Assembly: GCF_003970385.1 (NCBI RefSeq)
Contig: NZ_RXZH01000005.1
Span: forward strand, 62,001 to 126,000
Reading direction: 5' to 3'
DNA length: 64,000 nucleotides
From: Vibrio aquaticus
GTDB lineage: Bacteria > Pseudomonadota > Gammaproteobacteria > Enterobacterales > Vibrionaceae
Shown: positions 1 to 11,576 of the stretch, piece by piece
Numbering within the stretch: the stretch's first letter is position 1
Layout: each line of letters starts with the position of its first letter
Position numbers and translations under genes: made by a program
Notes under the pieces: model-generated
Told to the model about the DNA's origin: nothing
Databases searched by the model: none
The model's input: only the letters and a program-made list of their open reading frames with translations

Positions 1-382
1 CGACAAAATCACTATCGGTAATAATGCCAACTAAATGTCCTTTCTCGACCACAGGCAAGCAACCGACTTTGTGTTTTTGCATATAAATCGCGCTTTCTTT
101 TAGTCCTGCTTGAGGTGATACCGTCATGATGCCGGTTTTCATCACTTCGTAGAGCGGGGTGCTAAAGGTGAAAGATTGGTTTTCTGGGATTTGCTGTAAG
201 CTAGATTCTTGAGCTGCGAGAACATCACGCTGAGAAACAACGCCGAGTAGATGTTTGTTGGCGTCTACAATAGGCACGTGGCGAATATCTAATGCTTCCA
301 TCATGCTTTTTGCATCAGCGAGATTGTGGGACCGAAGAAGCGTATGTGGGTTACGTGTCATCATATCTTCTACCTTAATCAT
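1..382 (-). CDS. CBS-domain protein, C-terminus cut by window edge
   Basis: Reading the minus strand from an ATG at 382 gives an open frame of 127 codons that runs off the window. The visible part begins MIKVEDMMTRNPHTLL and contains two CBS motifs: residues about 1-60 (MMTRNP, IRHVPIVD, LLGVVSQRD) and about 77 onward (VMKTGIMTVSP, KVGCLPVVE, LVGIITDSDF). Paired CBS domains normally bind adenine nucleotides and act as regulatory modules. A strong Shine-Dalgarno (AGGAGG, 7 nt upstream) fixes the start. It is divergent from queA. No partner domain is visible, so the regulated target is unknown. Confidence 0.85.
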   Translation of the reverse strand, partial: MIKVEDMMTRNPHTLLRSHNLADAKSMMEALDIRHVPIVDANKHLLGVVSQRDVLAAQESSLQQIPENQSFTFSTPLYEVMKTGIMTVSPQAGLKESAIYMQKHKVGCLPVVEKGHLVGIITDSDFV

Positions 383-698
383 GGCTGCCTCCTGAGTTAT
401 TATTCTTTACCTTTTAAATATAGTGATTTTCTCCACTTGAGTCTGAGAGCTAAGCGAGTTTTTATCTCTCTATCGGTGACTTTCTTGCGTTTAATCAACT
501 GGTGAAGAAGGCTGCCTTATAGATGTGGTAAATCGGGTAAGTTTTACTCACATGATTACAATAATTCACATCTCTTTCCTTGATATTGCTCGCACGCACA
601 ATATACTAGTCGGCTGCGAAAAACTCGTCGCCTGTTTGTGACAGAATCAGTTCGACTCAGCCACGACAACCAGAAACTACGACAGAAGATTTAGTAAC
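383..698. other. Intergenic region between CBS gene and queA
   Basis: This is a 316-bp divergent promoter region. Apart from the sigma-70-like promoter listed at 580-607 I see no gene, RNA or repeat in it. The transcript from that promoter would have an untranslated leader of roughly 85 nt before queA. Confidence 0.6.
580..607 (+). promoter_or_regulatory. Candidate sigma-70 promoter for queA
   Basis: TTGATA (580-585) and TATACT (602-607) are separated by 16 bp and lie 92 bp upstream of the queA start. Both hexamers differ from consensus at one or two positions. Found by eye only. Confidence 0.5.
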
Positions 699-1751
699 AT
701 GCAAGTATCAGATTTTCACTTTGATTTACCCGATGAGCTTATTGCTCGTTACCCTCAGCCAGAGCGCACAGCAAGCCGTTTACTGCAAATGGATGGCAAT
801 AGCGGCGAGCTAACCGATGGCACGTTTACCGATGTACTCGATCAAGTACAACCGGGTGACTTAGTGGTATTCAACAATACTCGAGTGATTCCTGCTCGCA
901 TGTTTGGTCGTAAAGAATCAGGCGGTAAGCTTGAAGTGCTTGTAGAGCGAGTACTTGATGAGAAAAGTATTCTCGCGCACGTTCGCTGCTCTAAATCTCC
1001 AAAGCCAGGTTCAACAATTTTCATCGGCGAGAACGATGAATATTCAGCTGAAATGGTGGCACGTCATGATGCACTGTTTGAGCTGAAGTTTAACGCAGAG
1101 CAAAACGTGCTGGCGGTACTGGAAGAGATCGGCCACATGCCGCTTCCTCCTTACATTGACCGCCCGGATGAAGATTCAGACAAAGAGCGCTACCAAACGG
1201 TTTATAATGAAAAACCGGGTGCCGTAGCCGCGCCAACAGCGGGTCTTCATTTTGATGAACCTTTGCTTGAGAAGATCAAAGCAAAAGGCGCTGAGTTTGC
1301 GTATGTTACGTTGCATGTAGGTGCAGGTACCTTCCAGCCAGTGAAAGTGGATAACATTGATGAACACCACATGCATGCCGAGTACGTTGAAGTACCGCAA
1401 GAAGTGGTCGATGCAATCAATGCAACTAAAGCTCGTGGTGGTCGTATTATCGCTGTAGGCACAACGTCTGTACGTTCTCTTGAAAGTGCAGCGCAAGATG
1501 CAATCAAAAAGGGTACTGAGCTAGTTCCGTTCTTCGGTGATACCGAGATCTTCATCTTCCCAGGTTATGAATATCAGTTAGTGGATTGTCTAATCACTAA
1601 CTTCCACCTGCCAGAGTCAACGCTGATCATGTTAGTGAGTGCTTTTGCAGGTTATGAAAATACGATGAACGCATACAAACACGCTGTAGAGAACAAGTAC
1701 CGCTTTTTCTCATATGGGGATTCGATGTTCATTAAAAAGAAAACGGTATAG
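699..1751 (+). CDS. queA: S-adenosylmethionine:tRNA ribosyltransferase-isomerase QueA
   Basis: QueA transfers and isomerises the ribosyl moiety of S-adenosylmethionine onto preQ1 in tRNA, giving epoxyqueuosine at the wobble position of GUN-anticodon tRNAs. The 350-aa product has the usual family length and starts [20 protein letters not shown], the typical QueA N-terminus. Conserved family segments include [12 protein letters not shown] near residue 60, AAPTAGLHF near 175 and [11 protein letters not shown] near 255. It lies upstream of tgt, the earlier enzyme of the same pathway, but a 310-bp gap containing a palindromic repeat separates them, so they need not share a transcript. Confidence 0.97.
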   Translation: MQVSDFHFDLPDELIARYPQPERTASRLLQMDGNSGELTDGTFTDVLDQVQPGDLVVFNNTRVIPARMFGRKESGGKLEVLVERVLDEKSILAHVRCSKSPKPGSTIFIGENDEYSAEMVARHDALFELKFNAEQNVLAVLEEIGHMPLPPYIDRPDEDSDKERYQTVYNEKPGAVAAPTAGLHFDEPLLEKIKAKGAEFAYVTLHVGAGTFQPVKVDNIDEHHMHAEYVEVPQEVVDAINATKARGGRIIAVGTTSVRSLESAAQDAIKKGTELVPFFGDTEIFIFPGYEYQLVDCLITNFHLPESTLIMLVSAFAGYENTMNAYKHAVENKYRFFSYGDSMFIKKKTV

Positions 1752-1760
1752 ATTACTTTG

Positions 1761-1895
1761 AGAGATTCCTGACATCTCGTACCTCGATTCAGGAATGACA
1801 AACGTTGGCTTTGAGAGCCTACTATGTCATTCGATGAGTGAGGCACTCAAACCCGTCATTCCATAGAGTGAGGAACGAGCGAGTAGGGAATCTCT
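1761..1895. repeat. Long imperfect palindrome, MITE-like intergenic repeat
   Basis: The element begins AGAGATTCC and ends GGAATCTCT, exact complements. The outer arms of about 38 bp pair almost throughout: the left arm runs to GGAATGAC at about 1799 and the right arm starts GTCATTCC at about 1855. An inner pair, TTGAGAGCCT near 1811 and AGGCACTCAA near 1840, nests inside. The 135-bp sequence has no coding potential and sits just after the queA stop. The form, self-complementary and intergenic with defined ends, fits a non-autonomous dispersed repeat. No second copy was noticed in this window. Confidence 0.7.
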
Positions 1896-1898
1896 AAT

Positions 1899-3198
<1,300 letters not shown>

Positions 3199-3218
3199 TT
3201 GACAGACTGCTAAGATTC

Positions 3219-3248
3219 AAAGCCTTTGGTCGTTTGCCAAAGGCTTTT
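3219..3248 (+). terminator. Rho-independent terminator after tgt
   Basis: AAAGCCTTTGG (3219-3229) and CCAAAGGCTTTT (3237-3248) form an 11-bp stem with a 7-nt loop, ending in TTTT. It separates tgt from yajC, which lies 125 bp downstream of it. Confidence 0.75.
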
Positions 3249-3373
3249 GCTAATAAAGTAGGCAAACGCAGGCTATTTTTGAGAGAGTGATCTCTATTGG
3301 TCACTCTCAGACTTGAAACTAATTGGCGAATGCCCAACTTGGACACTAATAAAAAATAATAGAGGATATTTTA

Positions 3374-3703
3374 ATGTTTATTTCTCAAGCTCACGCAGCA
3401 GCAGAAGGCGCACCAGCAGGCGGCGGTTTTGAAATGCTAATCATGCTAGGTATGTTCGCGGTGATCTTCTACTTCATGATCTACCGTCCACAAGCTAAGC
3501 GTGTAAAAGAGCACAAGAACCTAATGAGCTCAATGGGTAAAGGTGATGAAGTTCTTACAAGCGGTGGTCTAGTGGGTAAAATCACGAAAATCGCAGAAGA
3601 CAATGACTACATCTCTATCGAGCTGAACACAAGTAACGAAGTTGTAATCAAGAAAGACTTCATTACTGCAGTGCTACCAAAAGGTACGCTAAAGTCTCTA
3701 TAA
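3374..3703 (+). CDS. yajC: Sec translocon accessory subunit YajC
   Basis: YajC is a small inner-membrane protein that associates with SecD and SecF. The product has 109 aa. A short periplasmic N-terminus rich in Ala and Gly is followed by one membrane segment at about residues 20-37 (MLIMLGMFAVIFYFMIY) and a cytoplasmic domain containing the family signature YRPQAKRVKEH and the run MGKGDEVLTSGGLVGKI. secD starts 20 bp downstream, so yajC-secD-secF form one operon. The start has AGAGGA upstream. Confidence 0.95.
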   Translation: MFISQAHAAAEGAPAGGGFEMLIMLGMFAVIFYFMIYRPQAKRVKEHKNLMSSMGKGDEVLTSGGLVGKITKIAEDNDYISIELNTSNEVVIKKDFITAVLPKGTLKSL

Positions 3704-3723
3704 ACAGCTAAAGGATCTCCGCT

Positions 3724-5580
3724 GTGCTAAACCGCTATCCAATATGGAAGTATCTGATGGTGGTGTTTACTATCGCTATCGCAGCATTGTATGCACTTCC
3801 AAATCTCTACGGTGAAGATCCGGCTATTCAAGTTACAGGGGCGCGTGGCGCCTCTGTAGATATGTCAACGCTGGATTCTGTCACTAAAGCTCTTGATGAC
3901 CAGGGCTTATCTCATAAATCCATTGCTCTAGAAAATGGATCTATTCTTGTTCGTTTCAATGACACTGACACTCAAATCAGTGCTCGCGACATCATCAACG
4001 AATCGCTTGGCAAAGACAAAATTGTTGCTCTGAACCTTGCTCCTGCAACCCCTGATTGGCTTGAGTCTATTGGTGCTGCACCAATGAAGCTAGGTCTTGA
4101 CCTACGTGGTGGTGTTCACTTCTTAATGGAAGTGGATATGGACGCTGCAATGGAAAAACTGGTTGGACAACAGGAAGAAGCATTCCGTAGTGAACTACGT
4201 GAAGAAAAAATTCGTTACCGCGCAATTCGCCCATCAGGTAAAGATGGTGTTGAAGTTCTGCTACGTAACGCAGAGCAGCTTGCTGAAGCCGAAACACTAC
4301 TAAAGAAAAACCATCCGGACATGATCTTTGTTGATTCTGAGTCGAATGGTCGCTTTGCATTGACCGCAACCTTTACTGAGCAACGTCTCACTGAAATTCG
4401 CAACTATGCGGTAGAGCAGAACATTACGATCCTGCGTAACCGTGTAAACGAACTGGGTGTTGCTGAGCCTCTTGTTCAGCGTCAAGGTGCAAGCCGTATT
4501 GTTGTTGAGCTGCCTGGTGTTCAAGACACTGCACGTGCAAAAGAAATTCTTGGTGCAACGGCAACGCTTGAGTTCCGTGAAGTGGATTCTAAAGCAGACC
4601 TTGCTGCCGCTGCTAATGGCCGTGCGCCAGCGGGTAGTGAAATCAAGCAAGATCGTGATGGTCGCCCAGTTGTGCTTAAGAAGCGTGTGATTCTAGGTGG
4701 TCAAAGCATTACTGACGCAAGTTCAAGTGTTGATGAATATGGTCGTCCTCAGGTTAATATCTCGCTAGACAGCGAAGGTGGTAACAAGATGGCTGCGTTC
4801 TCTCGCCAGAACATCGGTAAGCTGATGGCAACGGTTTTCGCTGAATATAAAGACAGCGGTCGCCGCACTCCTGAAGGCCGTGTGATTCTGAACAAGCATG
4901 AAGAAGTCATCAACCAAGCTACGATTCAATCAGCGCTTGGCCGTAACTTCCGTATTACCGGTATCGACTCAGCGGCTGAAGCGCACAACCTAGCACTGCT
5001 ACTTCGTGCAGGTGCTCTAATTGCCCCTATCTCGATTGTTGAAGAACGTACCATTGGTCCTTCTATGGGGCAGCAGAACATTGATATGGGTATCCAAGCG
5101 ATGATCTGGGGTATGGTTGCGGTAATGCTGTTTACCCTAATGTACTACCGTAAGTTTGGTTTAATTGCGAACGTGGCGCTCATGGCAAACCTAGTGTTAA
5201 TCATTGGTGTGATGTCGATGATTCCAGGCGCAACCATGACGCTACCGGGTATTGCCGGTATCGTATTGACGGTCGGTATGGCAGTCGATGCCAACGTACT
5301 GATCTTTGAGCGTATTCGAGAAGAGCTTCGTGATGGCCGCAGCCCTCAACAAGCGATTCACCAAGGTTATGCGAACGCATTCAGCACTATCGCTGATGCC
5401 AATATCACAACTCTAATCACAGCAATCATTCTATTTGCAGTGGGTACAGGTGCGATCAAAGGCTTCGCGGTTACGCTGTCTATCGGTATCTTAACGTCTA
5501 TGTTTACCGCTATTGTAGGTACACGTTGTATCGTGAACCTGGCTTACGGTGGTAAGCGCATTGATAAACTGTCGATCTAA
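3724..5580 (+). CDS. secD: Protein translocase subunit SecD
   Basis: SecD works with SecF at SecYEG and uses the proton motive force to complete export of proteins into the periplasm. The product has 618 aa (E. coli 615). A membrane segment at about residues 9-27 is followed by a large periplasmic domain with the signature [16 protein letters not shown] near 119-134. The C-terminal part from about 450 carries five hydrophobic segments and the RND-like stretch [17 protein letters not shown] near residue 519. The start is GTG with AAAGGA upstream. secF follows after 14 bp. Confidence 0.97.
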   Translation: MLNRYPIWKYLMVVFTIAIAALYALPNLYGEDPAIQVTGARGASVDMSTLDSVTKALDDQGLSHKSIALENGSILVRFNDTDTQISARDIINESLGKDKIVALNLAPATPDWLESIGAAPMKLGLDLRGGVHFLMEVDMDAAMEKLVGQQEEAFRSELREEKIRYRAIRPSGKDGVEVLLRNAEQLAEAETLLKKNHPDMIFVDSESNGRFALTATFTEQRLTEIRNYAVEQNITILRNRVNELGVAEPLVQRQGASRIVVELPGVQDTARAKEILGATATLEFREVDSKADLAAAANGRAPAGSEIKQDRDGRPVVLKKRVILGGQSITDASSSVDEYGRPQVNISLDSEGGNKMAAFSRQNIGKLMATVFAEYKDSGRRTPEGRVILNKHEEVINQATIQSALGRNFRITGIDSAAEAHNLALLLRAGALIAPISIVEERTIGPSMGQQNIDMGIQAMIWGMVAVMLFTLMYYRKFGLIANVALMANLVLIIGVMSMIPGATMTLPGIAGIVLTVGMAVDANVLIFERIREELRDGRSPQQAIHQGYANAFSTIADANITTLITAIILFAVGTGAIKGFAVTLSIGILTSMFTAIVGTRCIVNLAYGGKRIDKLSI

Positions 5581-5594
5581 GGCTAGGAATTAGT

Positions 5595-6542
5595 ATGTTT
5601 CAGATTCTAAAAGCAGAAAATACGATCGACTTTATGCGTTGGTCGAAGCTGGCATTTGTGTTCTCAATCCTAATGATTGGTGCGTCAATCTTTACTCTAT
5701 CAACCAAGTGGTTGAACTGGGGTCTTGATTTTACAGGCGGTACGCTAATCGAAGTCGGTTTTGAACAGCCAGCAAACCTTGAAGATATTCGTAGTGCACT
5801 AGAAGCCGAAGGTTTCGGTGACGCAACGGTTCAGAACTTTGGTAGTGCACGTGACGTTATGGTACGTCTACGTCCTCGTGAAGATATGGCGGGTGAGACT
5901 CTGGGTAACCAGATCTTAAATGCTATCAAGGACGGTACCGGTGAAAGCGTTGAAATGCGTCGTATCGAGTTCGTTGGCCCTAACGTGGGTGACGAGCTAA
6001 CAGAAGCGGGTGGTCTTGCGATCCTTGTTTCTCTTATCTGTATCCTAATCTACGTTTCGGTGCGATTTGAATGGCGTTTAGCAGCAGGTGCGGTATTAGC
6101 ACTGGCTCACGATATCATCATCACACTTGGCGTATTCTCTTTGATGCAAATCGAAGTAGACTTAACCATCGTCGCGGCACTATTAACGGTTGTCGGTTAC
6201 TCGCTCAACGATACCATTGTTGTCTTTGACCGGATCCGTGAAAACTTCCGTAAGATGCGTAAAGGTGAACCAGCAGAGATCATGAACAACTCAATCACTC
6301 AAACATTGAGTCGTACCTTGATCACTTCTGGTACTACGTTATTTGTAGTTATTGCCCTGTTTACTCAAGGTGGCGCTATGATTCACGGTTTCGCCACCGC
6401 GCTTCTACTCGGTATTACGGTTGGTACTTACTCATCAATCTACGTTGCATCAGCACTAGCATTGAAACTGGGTATTACTAAAGAACACCTAATGCCACCT
6501 CAAGTAGAAAAAGAAGGTGCAGAGTTTGACGAAATGCCATAA
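5595..6542 (+). CDS. secF: Protein translocase subunit SecF
   Basis: SecF is the partner of SecD in the SecDF-YajC complex. The 315-aa product has a first membrane segment at about 18-37, the SecF signature LDFTGGTLIEVGF near residue 48, and five further segments. Among these is the conserved run VVGYSLNDTIVVFDRIREN near 200. It ends the operon; a clear terminator follows 26 bp after the stop codon. Confidence 0.97.
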   Translation: MFQILKAENTIDFMRWSKLAFVFSILMIGASIFTLSTKWLNWGLDFTGGTLIEVGFEQPANLEDIRSALEAEGFGDATVQNFGSARDVMVRLRPREDMAGETLGNQILNAIKDGTGESVEMRRIEFVGPNVGDELTEAGGLAILVSLICILIYVSVRFEWRLAAGAVLALAHDIIITLGVFSLMQIEVDLTIVAALLTVVGYSLNDTIVVFDRIRENFRKMRKGEPAEIMNNSITQTLSRTLITSGTTLFVVIALFTQGGAMIHGFATALLLGITVGTYSSIYVASALALKLGITKEHLMPPQVEKEGAEFDEMP

Positions 6543-6568
6543 GGCTCATTAAGTCATTACTTCTAATC

Positions 6569-6597
6569 AAAGCCGCTGCCAGTCAGCGGCTTTGTTG
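6569..6597 (+). terminator. Rho-independent terminator after secF
   Basis: AAAGCCGCTG (6569-6578) pairs perfectly with CAGCGGCTTT (6584-6593) around a 5-nt loop, followed by GTTG. It closes the yajC-secD-secF operon. Confidence 0.75.
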
Positions 6598-6607
6598 TAT
6601 ATGGGAA

Positions 6608-6883
6608 TTGATAATGCGTTGGTCTTGTGTGCTTTTATCTTTACTGGCTTTCAACCTTTCGGCTAATACACTTGTACTTACCGAACAACCAATGAGCTTG
6701 GTTAAGACTATCGAGAGCTCATGGCAAGAGTGTGATGGGTTGACGTGGTGTGACGATAAGCTCGCTTATTCTCGAGGCAGTTATTTTGCTGCAAGGTGGC
6801 CGTTTTTCATCGGGTTATTCGAGCCATCAAACTGGATTGGATATCGACACTTGGTTAAAGCTCGCCGATACACCATTTTCTAA
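6608..6883 (+). pseudogene. Hybrid ORF: secreted-protein start joined out of frame to a mepA fragment
   Basis: The 91-codon frame opens with a plausible signal peptide (basic start, then LLSLLAFNLSANT). About 35 residues I cannot assign follow. From 6786 to 6881 the DNA matches intact mepA (9072-9167) at 80 of 96 bases, but the match lies in a different frame from the ORF. Read in the mepA frame it gives QGGRFSSGYSSHQTGLDID, including the metal-binding His and Asp of the LAS peptidase family. The hybrid frame therefore scrambles the MepA part. It may be expressed as a short secreted peptide, but no function is supported. Confidence 0.6.
6786..6881 (+). pseudogene. mepA fragment (32 codons)
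   Basis: Thirty-two codons correspond to residues 105-136 of the intact MepA encoded 2.2 kb downstream, with 28 of 32 amino acids identical. Fourteen of the sixteen base differences are single changes in separate codons, most of them third-position and silent. This is the pattern left by two functional copies diverging, not by decay of a recent duplicate. The frame continues for six unrelated codons to a stop at 6900. No other part of mepA is recognisable here. Confidence 0.8.
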
Positions 6884-6971
6884 GTATGGATTTGTTCGAT
6901 AATTTTGGCGGGAAGGTTTTTAATGTATATTATACTCTATCAATATCGTATGTTGTTATGGAGAGGGGGAA

Positions 6972-8009
6972 GTGTTGCTAACAGCTTTAGTAGAGAAGTG
7001 GCTGGATACGCCGCAGACAGATCATAAGTTTCGAGACTATTACTTTCTTGCCATTGCTCTTTTGGTATTGCTGGTGTGCAACTTGTTTTTCCTTTACTAC
7101 AACATTGCGGTCGTTCCTTTCGCGTATATGCGTAATGTAATGGTTGTATCAACGATACTTACAGTCGTTGGGCTACTACTATTGCACCGAGCCCGTTCGC
7201 CTTTCTTAGCTGCGCTGATCACTCAGTCTGTCATGACTCTAGCTTCATTGTTGCTAATATTTGAAGAGGGTAATAGTGAGTTCTCCTTGGCATTTATATA
7301 TCTAACACCTGCCCTTTCGATGTTCATTTTGGGGTATCGAATTGGAAGTGTGTTTAGTATTACTAACCTCGCGGTTATAGTTTATTTTTGCTTGCAGAAT
7401 ATGGACTCTTGGGGTGATGTACCCTTCGACTCGATTAGTTTTATTCATATGGTTATAGTCTATCTGTTTTTATTCTTGGTCGCTTATTTTTATGATTCGA
7501 CTAGGCGTAAGACTCTGCTCGCTTTAGAAGAATCGAATACAAAGCTTAGGAATTTAGCAACCATAGACTTATTAACTCAGTTACCCAATCGCCGCTATCT
7601 TGATGACTGCCTTCACAGTAAAGAGGAAAGCTGGGTAGCGCTCATTGATGTTGATGACTTCAAACAGATTAATGATACATATGGTCATGACAGCGGAGAT
7701 CAAGTTTTGTTTGAGCTTGCTCGTGTATTTGAGCGAGTACTAATTGAAAAAGATGTTGTGGGGCGCTGGGGAGGGGAAGAATTTGTAATTTTATTTTCTG
7801 AACATGACCGCAGCAACATTGAGTCGCGTTTGGCGCAATTGGTTACCCTCGTATCAAAAGCGGATTTAGGCATAGAGCGCCAAGTGACAATCAGTATAGG
7901 TGCGGCGCTCCATCAACCCCAAGAACATAAGAAAGCAATACTGAAGGCTGATGCAGCGCTTTATAAAGCGAAACAACTAGGAAAAAACCGCTTCTTTATC
8001 GCAGAGTAG
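6972..8009 (+). CDS. Membrane diguanylate cyclase (GGDEF domain)
   Basis: The 345-aa product likely makes cyclic-di-GMP. Residues 1-175 contain about six hydrophobic segments with no known sensor motif. A short linker (LALEESNTKLRNLATIDLLTQ) leads to a GGDEF domain with the substrate/metal region ALIDVDDFKQINDTYGHDSGD and an intact GGEEF active site at residues 267-271. The position of the RxxD product-inhibition site reads IEKD, so feedback control through that site is probably absent. The start is GTG at 6972 with GAGAGGGGGA just upstream; TTG at 6975 is an alternative. It stands alone in a patch between secF and mepA. Confidence 0.9.
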   Translation: MLLTALVEKWLDTPQTDHKFRDYYFLAIALLVLLVCNLFFLYYNIAVVPFAYMRNVMVVSTILTVVGLLLLHRARSPFLAALITQSVMTLASLLLIFEEGNSEFSLAFIYLTPALSMFILGYRIGSVFSITNLAVIVYFCLQNMDSWGDVPFDSISFIHMVIVYLFLFLVAYFYDSTRRKTLLALEESNTKLRNLATIDLLTQLPNRRYLDDCLHSKEESWVALIDVDDFKQINDTYGHDSGDQVLFELARVFERVLIEKDVVGRWGGEEFVILFSEHDRSNIESRLAQLVTLVSKADLGIERQVTISIGAALHQPQEHKKAILKADAALYKAKQLGKNRFFIAE

Positions 8010-8397
8010 CTAGAACCTAATTAATTGAAAATGGACGTTTTTCTCTTACTTGCATAAGATGGTTTATGTTACCCATCTCTTCAGAGAGTCGAAATTCATC
8101 GTCGATATGCTTCTATGTTGTACTGGCCAAATGAGTACTTGGGAGTCCTTGAGGCCAAAATCGACTTGCTCAGCTTGTGATAGACCTCTTCTATATCCAT
8201 TAGCAGGATTTAAAAAAAGAGTGGTAGTCAGACAATTGGATAGCTAAATTAGACAGTGATGGAGAGGTGATTAGGCTCGCTTTTTATCCTCGATAAATAA
8301 TTGAAACCATATTTGTCCTCGCACGTTTTAGTGGTGGATTAAGTAATTGAACAATAACTTGCTATGATAGGTACAAATAATAAATAGGAAGCAAGCA
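8010..8397. other. 388-bp gap without a convincing gene
   Basis: A plus-strand frame at 8050-8247 lacks a ribosome binding site and resembles nothing I know. On the minus strand, 8243-8064 is open for 59 codons without a start codon and includes FLNPANGYRRGLSQAEQVDF, which reads like real protein and may be a gene remnant I cannot identify. The last 60 bp should hold the promoter of the DUF1904 gene. Confidence 0.4.
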
Positions 8398-8730
8398 ATG
8401 CCACATTTACGTTTTCGAGCGGTAGAGCCGCAAACCGTTCAGGCTCTCTCAAAACCATTGATTGACGAGCTTCAACCATACATGGATTGTCCACGTGAAG
8501 ATTTTACGTTTGAATACATCTACTCGACATTTTTTCATGAAGGAGAGGTGAGTGCCGCTTATCCGTTTGTTGAAGTACTTTGGTTTGATCGTGGCCAAGA
8601 CAAACAAGATGCTATTGCTGAAATTATCACGAAACAAGTGCGTGGGATCATTGGTGAAGACGTCGATGTTGCGGTGATTTTCACTGCTCTAGATGCCAAA
8701 GGTTATTACGATAATGGTGAGCACTACTAA
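8398..8730 (+). CDS. DUF1904 family protein
   Basis: The 110-aa product begins MPHLRFRAVEPQTVQALSKP and matches the small DUF1904 family of gammaproteobacteria. This family resembles the tautomerase superfamily in size and strand-helix pattern; the initiator Met followed by Pro2 would fit a catalytic N-terminal proline, but that is inference. No signal peptide or membrane segment is present. AGGAAGCAAGCA precedes the ATG. It is 29 bp upstream of mepA and probably co-transcribed with it. Its function is unknown. Confidence 0.75.
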   Translation: MPHLRFRAVEPQTVQALSKPLIDELQPYMDCPREDFTFEYIYSTFFHEGEVSAAYPFVEVLWFDRGQDKQDAIAEIITKQVRGIIGEDVDVAVIFTALDAKGYYDNGEHY

Positions 8731-8759
8731 GCCTCTCCATACTTAAGGAGCTCAAGGGA

Positions 8760-9611
8760 ATGAACATAACATTAGTCTCTCTTAAACGCCTTTGGGCTCT
8801 CTCTATCCCATTATTCACATTACCTGTACATGCTACGCCTTGGGAGCTGATTGGTGCGCCTTCTCAAGAGCCACCTCAAGCTATCGGCAGTTATGCAAAT
8901 GGCTGTTTGGCTGGTGGCGCTTCACTACCGTTAAATGGAGATGGGTATCAAGTGATTCGTAGCCAGCGTGCTCGTTACTATGGACATCCTGAGGCCATCA
9001 GCTTCATCGAGCGTCTCGGCACTTTATCTCAACAGAGTCTGGCTACCAACATCCTGATTGGGGATATTTCGTTGCCGCAAGGCGGGCGATTTTCCTCTGG
9101 ACATTCGAGTCATCAAACCGGATTGGATATCGACATTTGGTTGAAGCTTGCCGATACGCCACTGTCTGATTCTCAACTCGCTGAGCCAGCACCACACAGT
9201 GTAGTGAACTTGAAAGAGTACCGATTACTGAAAAGCCAATGGGATCAGCGTCATTTTGAGTTAGTGAAGATGGCCGCCAATGATGAGCAAGTTGCGCGGA
9301 TTTTTGTTCATCCGGTGATAAAAGAAAAACTGTGTGTGACGGAGCAAGATTCAGATAGAGAATGGTTACGTAAAGTTCGCCCGTGGTGGGGACATCATTA
9401 TCACATGCACGTGCGTTTGAATTGCCCGGAAGGGAGCCAGAATTGTAAATCTCAAGCCAAGCCGCCAAAAGGTGATGGGTGTGGTGCTGAGCTAGCGAGT
9501 TGGAAACCTCAACCTAAACCTGCAGCGCCGAAAGTGGCCTCAGCAAAGCCGAAGAAGAAACAGCCTAAAATATTGCCGCATCAATGCCAGCAATTGCTTG
9601 ATGACATTTAA
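8760..9611 (+). CDS. mepA: Penicillin-insensitive murein endopeptidase MepA
   Basis: MepA is a periplasmic zinc LAS-family peptidase (M74) that cleaves D-Ala-meso-DAP cross-links in peptidoglycan. The 283-aa product has a signal peptide (about residues 1-25, ending near VHA). The metal ligands are visible: H118 and D125 in SSHQTGLDIDIW, and the HHYHMHVRL block at residues 212-220. Cysteines (CLAGG, KLCVTEQ, LNCPEGSQNC, GDGCG, PHQCQQLL) agree with the disulfide-rich family. The C-terminal tail is rich in Lys, Pro and Ala. A fragment of a second mepA lies at 6786-6881. Confidence 0.95.
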   Translation: MNITLVSLKRLWALSIPLFTLPVHATPWELIGAPSQEPPQAIGSYANGCLAGGASLPLNGDGYQVIRSQRARYYGHPEAISFIERLGTLSQQSLATNILIGDISLPQGGRFSSGHSSHQTGLDIDIWLKLADTPLSDSQLAEPAPHSVVNLKEYRLLKSQWDQRHFELVKMAANDEQVARIFVHPVIKEKLCVTEQDSDREWLRKVRPWWGHHYHMHVRLNCPEGSQNCKSQAKPPKGDGCGAELASWKPQPKPAAPKVASAKPKKKQPKILPHQCQQLLDDI

Positions 9612-9616
9612 GAGAC

Positions 9617-9644
9617 AAAAACGCCGCTCAGTGAGCGGCGTTTT
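9617..9644. terminator. Bidirectional terminator between mepA and yfhL
   Basis: CGCCGCTCA (9622-9630) and TGAGCGGCG (9632-9640) form a strong stem flanked by AAAA on the left and TTTT on the right. It can end both mepA (plus) and yfhL (minus), which converge here. Confidence 0.85.
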
Positions 9645-9658
9645 AGTTATGGGTCGTA

Positions 9659-11313
<1,655 letters not shown>

Positions 11314-11576
11314 GTGTAATTCTCTTAATCTGATCTCAAGTCAGGCCGATTCCACCACATGGGATCGGGGGCGCAAATTTTACGTCAAAACGTGACTTGT
11401 GACCAGAACAGAATGTACACGAAATTTGTTTAAGGCATGAATGACCAGAATAGCTATTGCTTTCCAAGTCGCTAGAGGGGAATTATATAGTTGAAATGAT
11501 GCGCAGAGTAATGTCTGCGCATACTTGTCACAATAGCTACACAGGTCATTCTAAAATGTCCCGCGGCACAGCTTAT
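11314..11576 (-). other. trhP-rdgC intergenic region with two hairpins
   Basis: ATGCGCAGA/TCTGCGCAT (11499-11522) is a perfect 9-bp stem with a 6-nt loop downstream of rdgC, probably its terminator although no T-run follows on the minus strand. CCGATTCC/GGGATCGG (11346-11368, one mismatch) lies in the trhP leader. No gene is seen. Confidence 0.45.

Noticed and set aside
541..575. CRP site in the CBS-queA divergent region
   Set aside because: TGTGAA and TCATGTGA are present near each other but do not form the TGTGA-N6-TCACA arrangement.
8050..8247. 65-codon plus-strand frame after the diguanylate cyclase
   Set aside because: No ribosome binding site, odd composition, no resemblance to known proteins; the minus strand here looks more protein-like.
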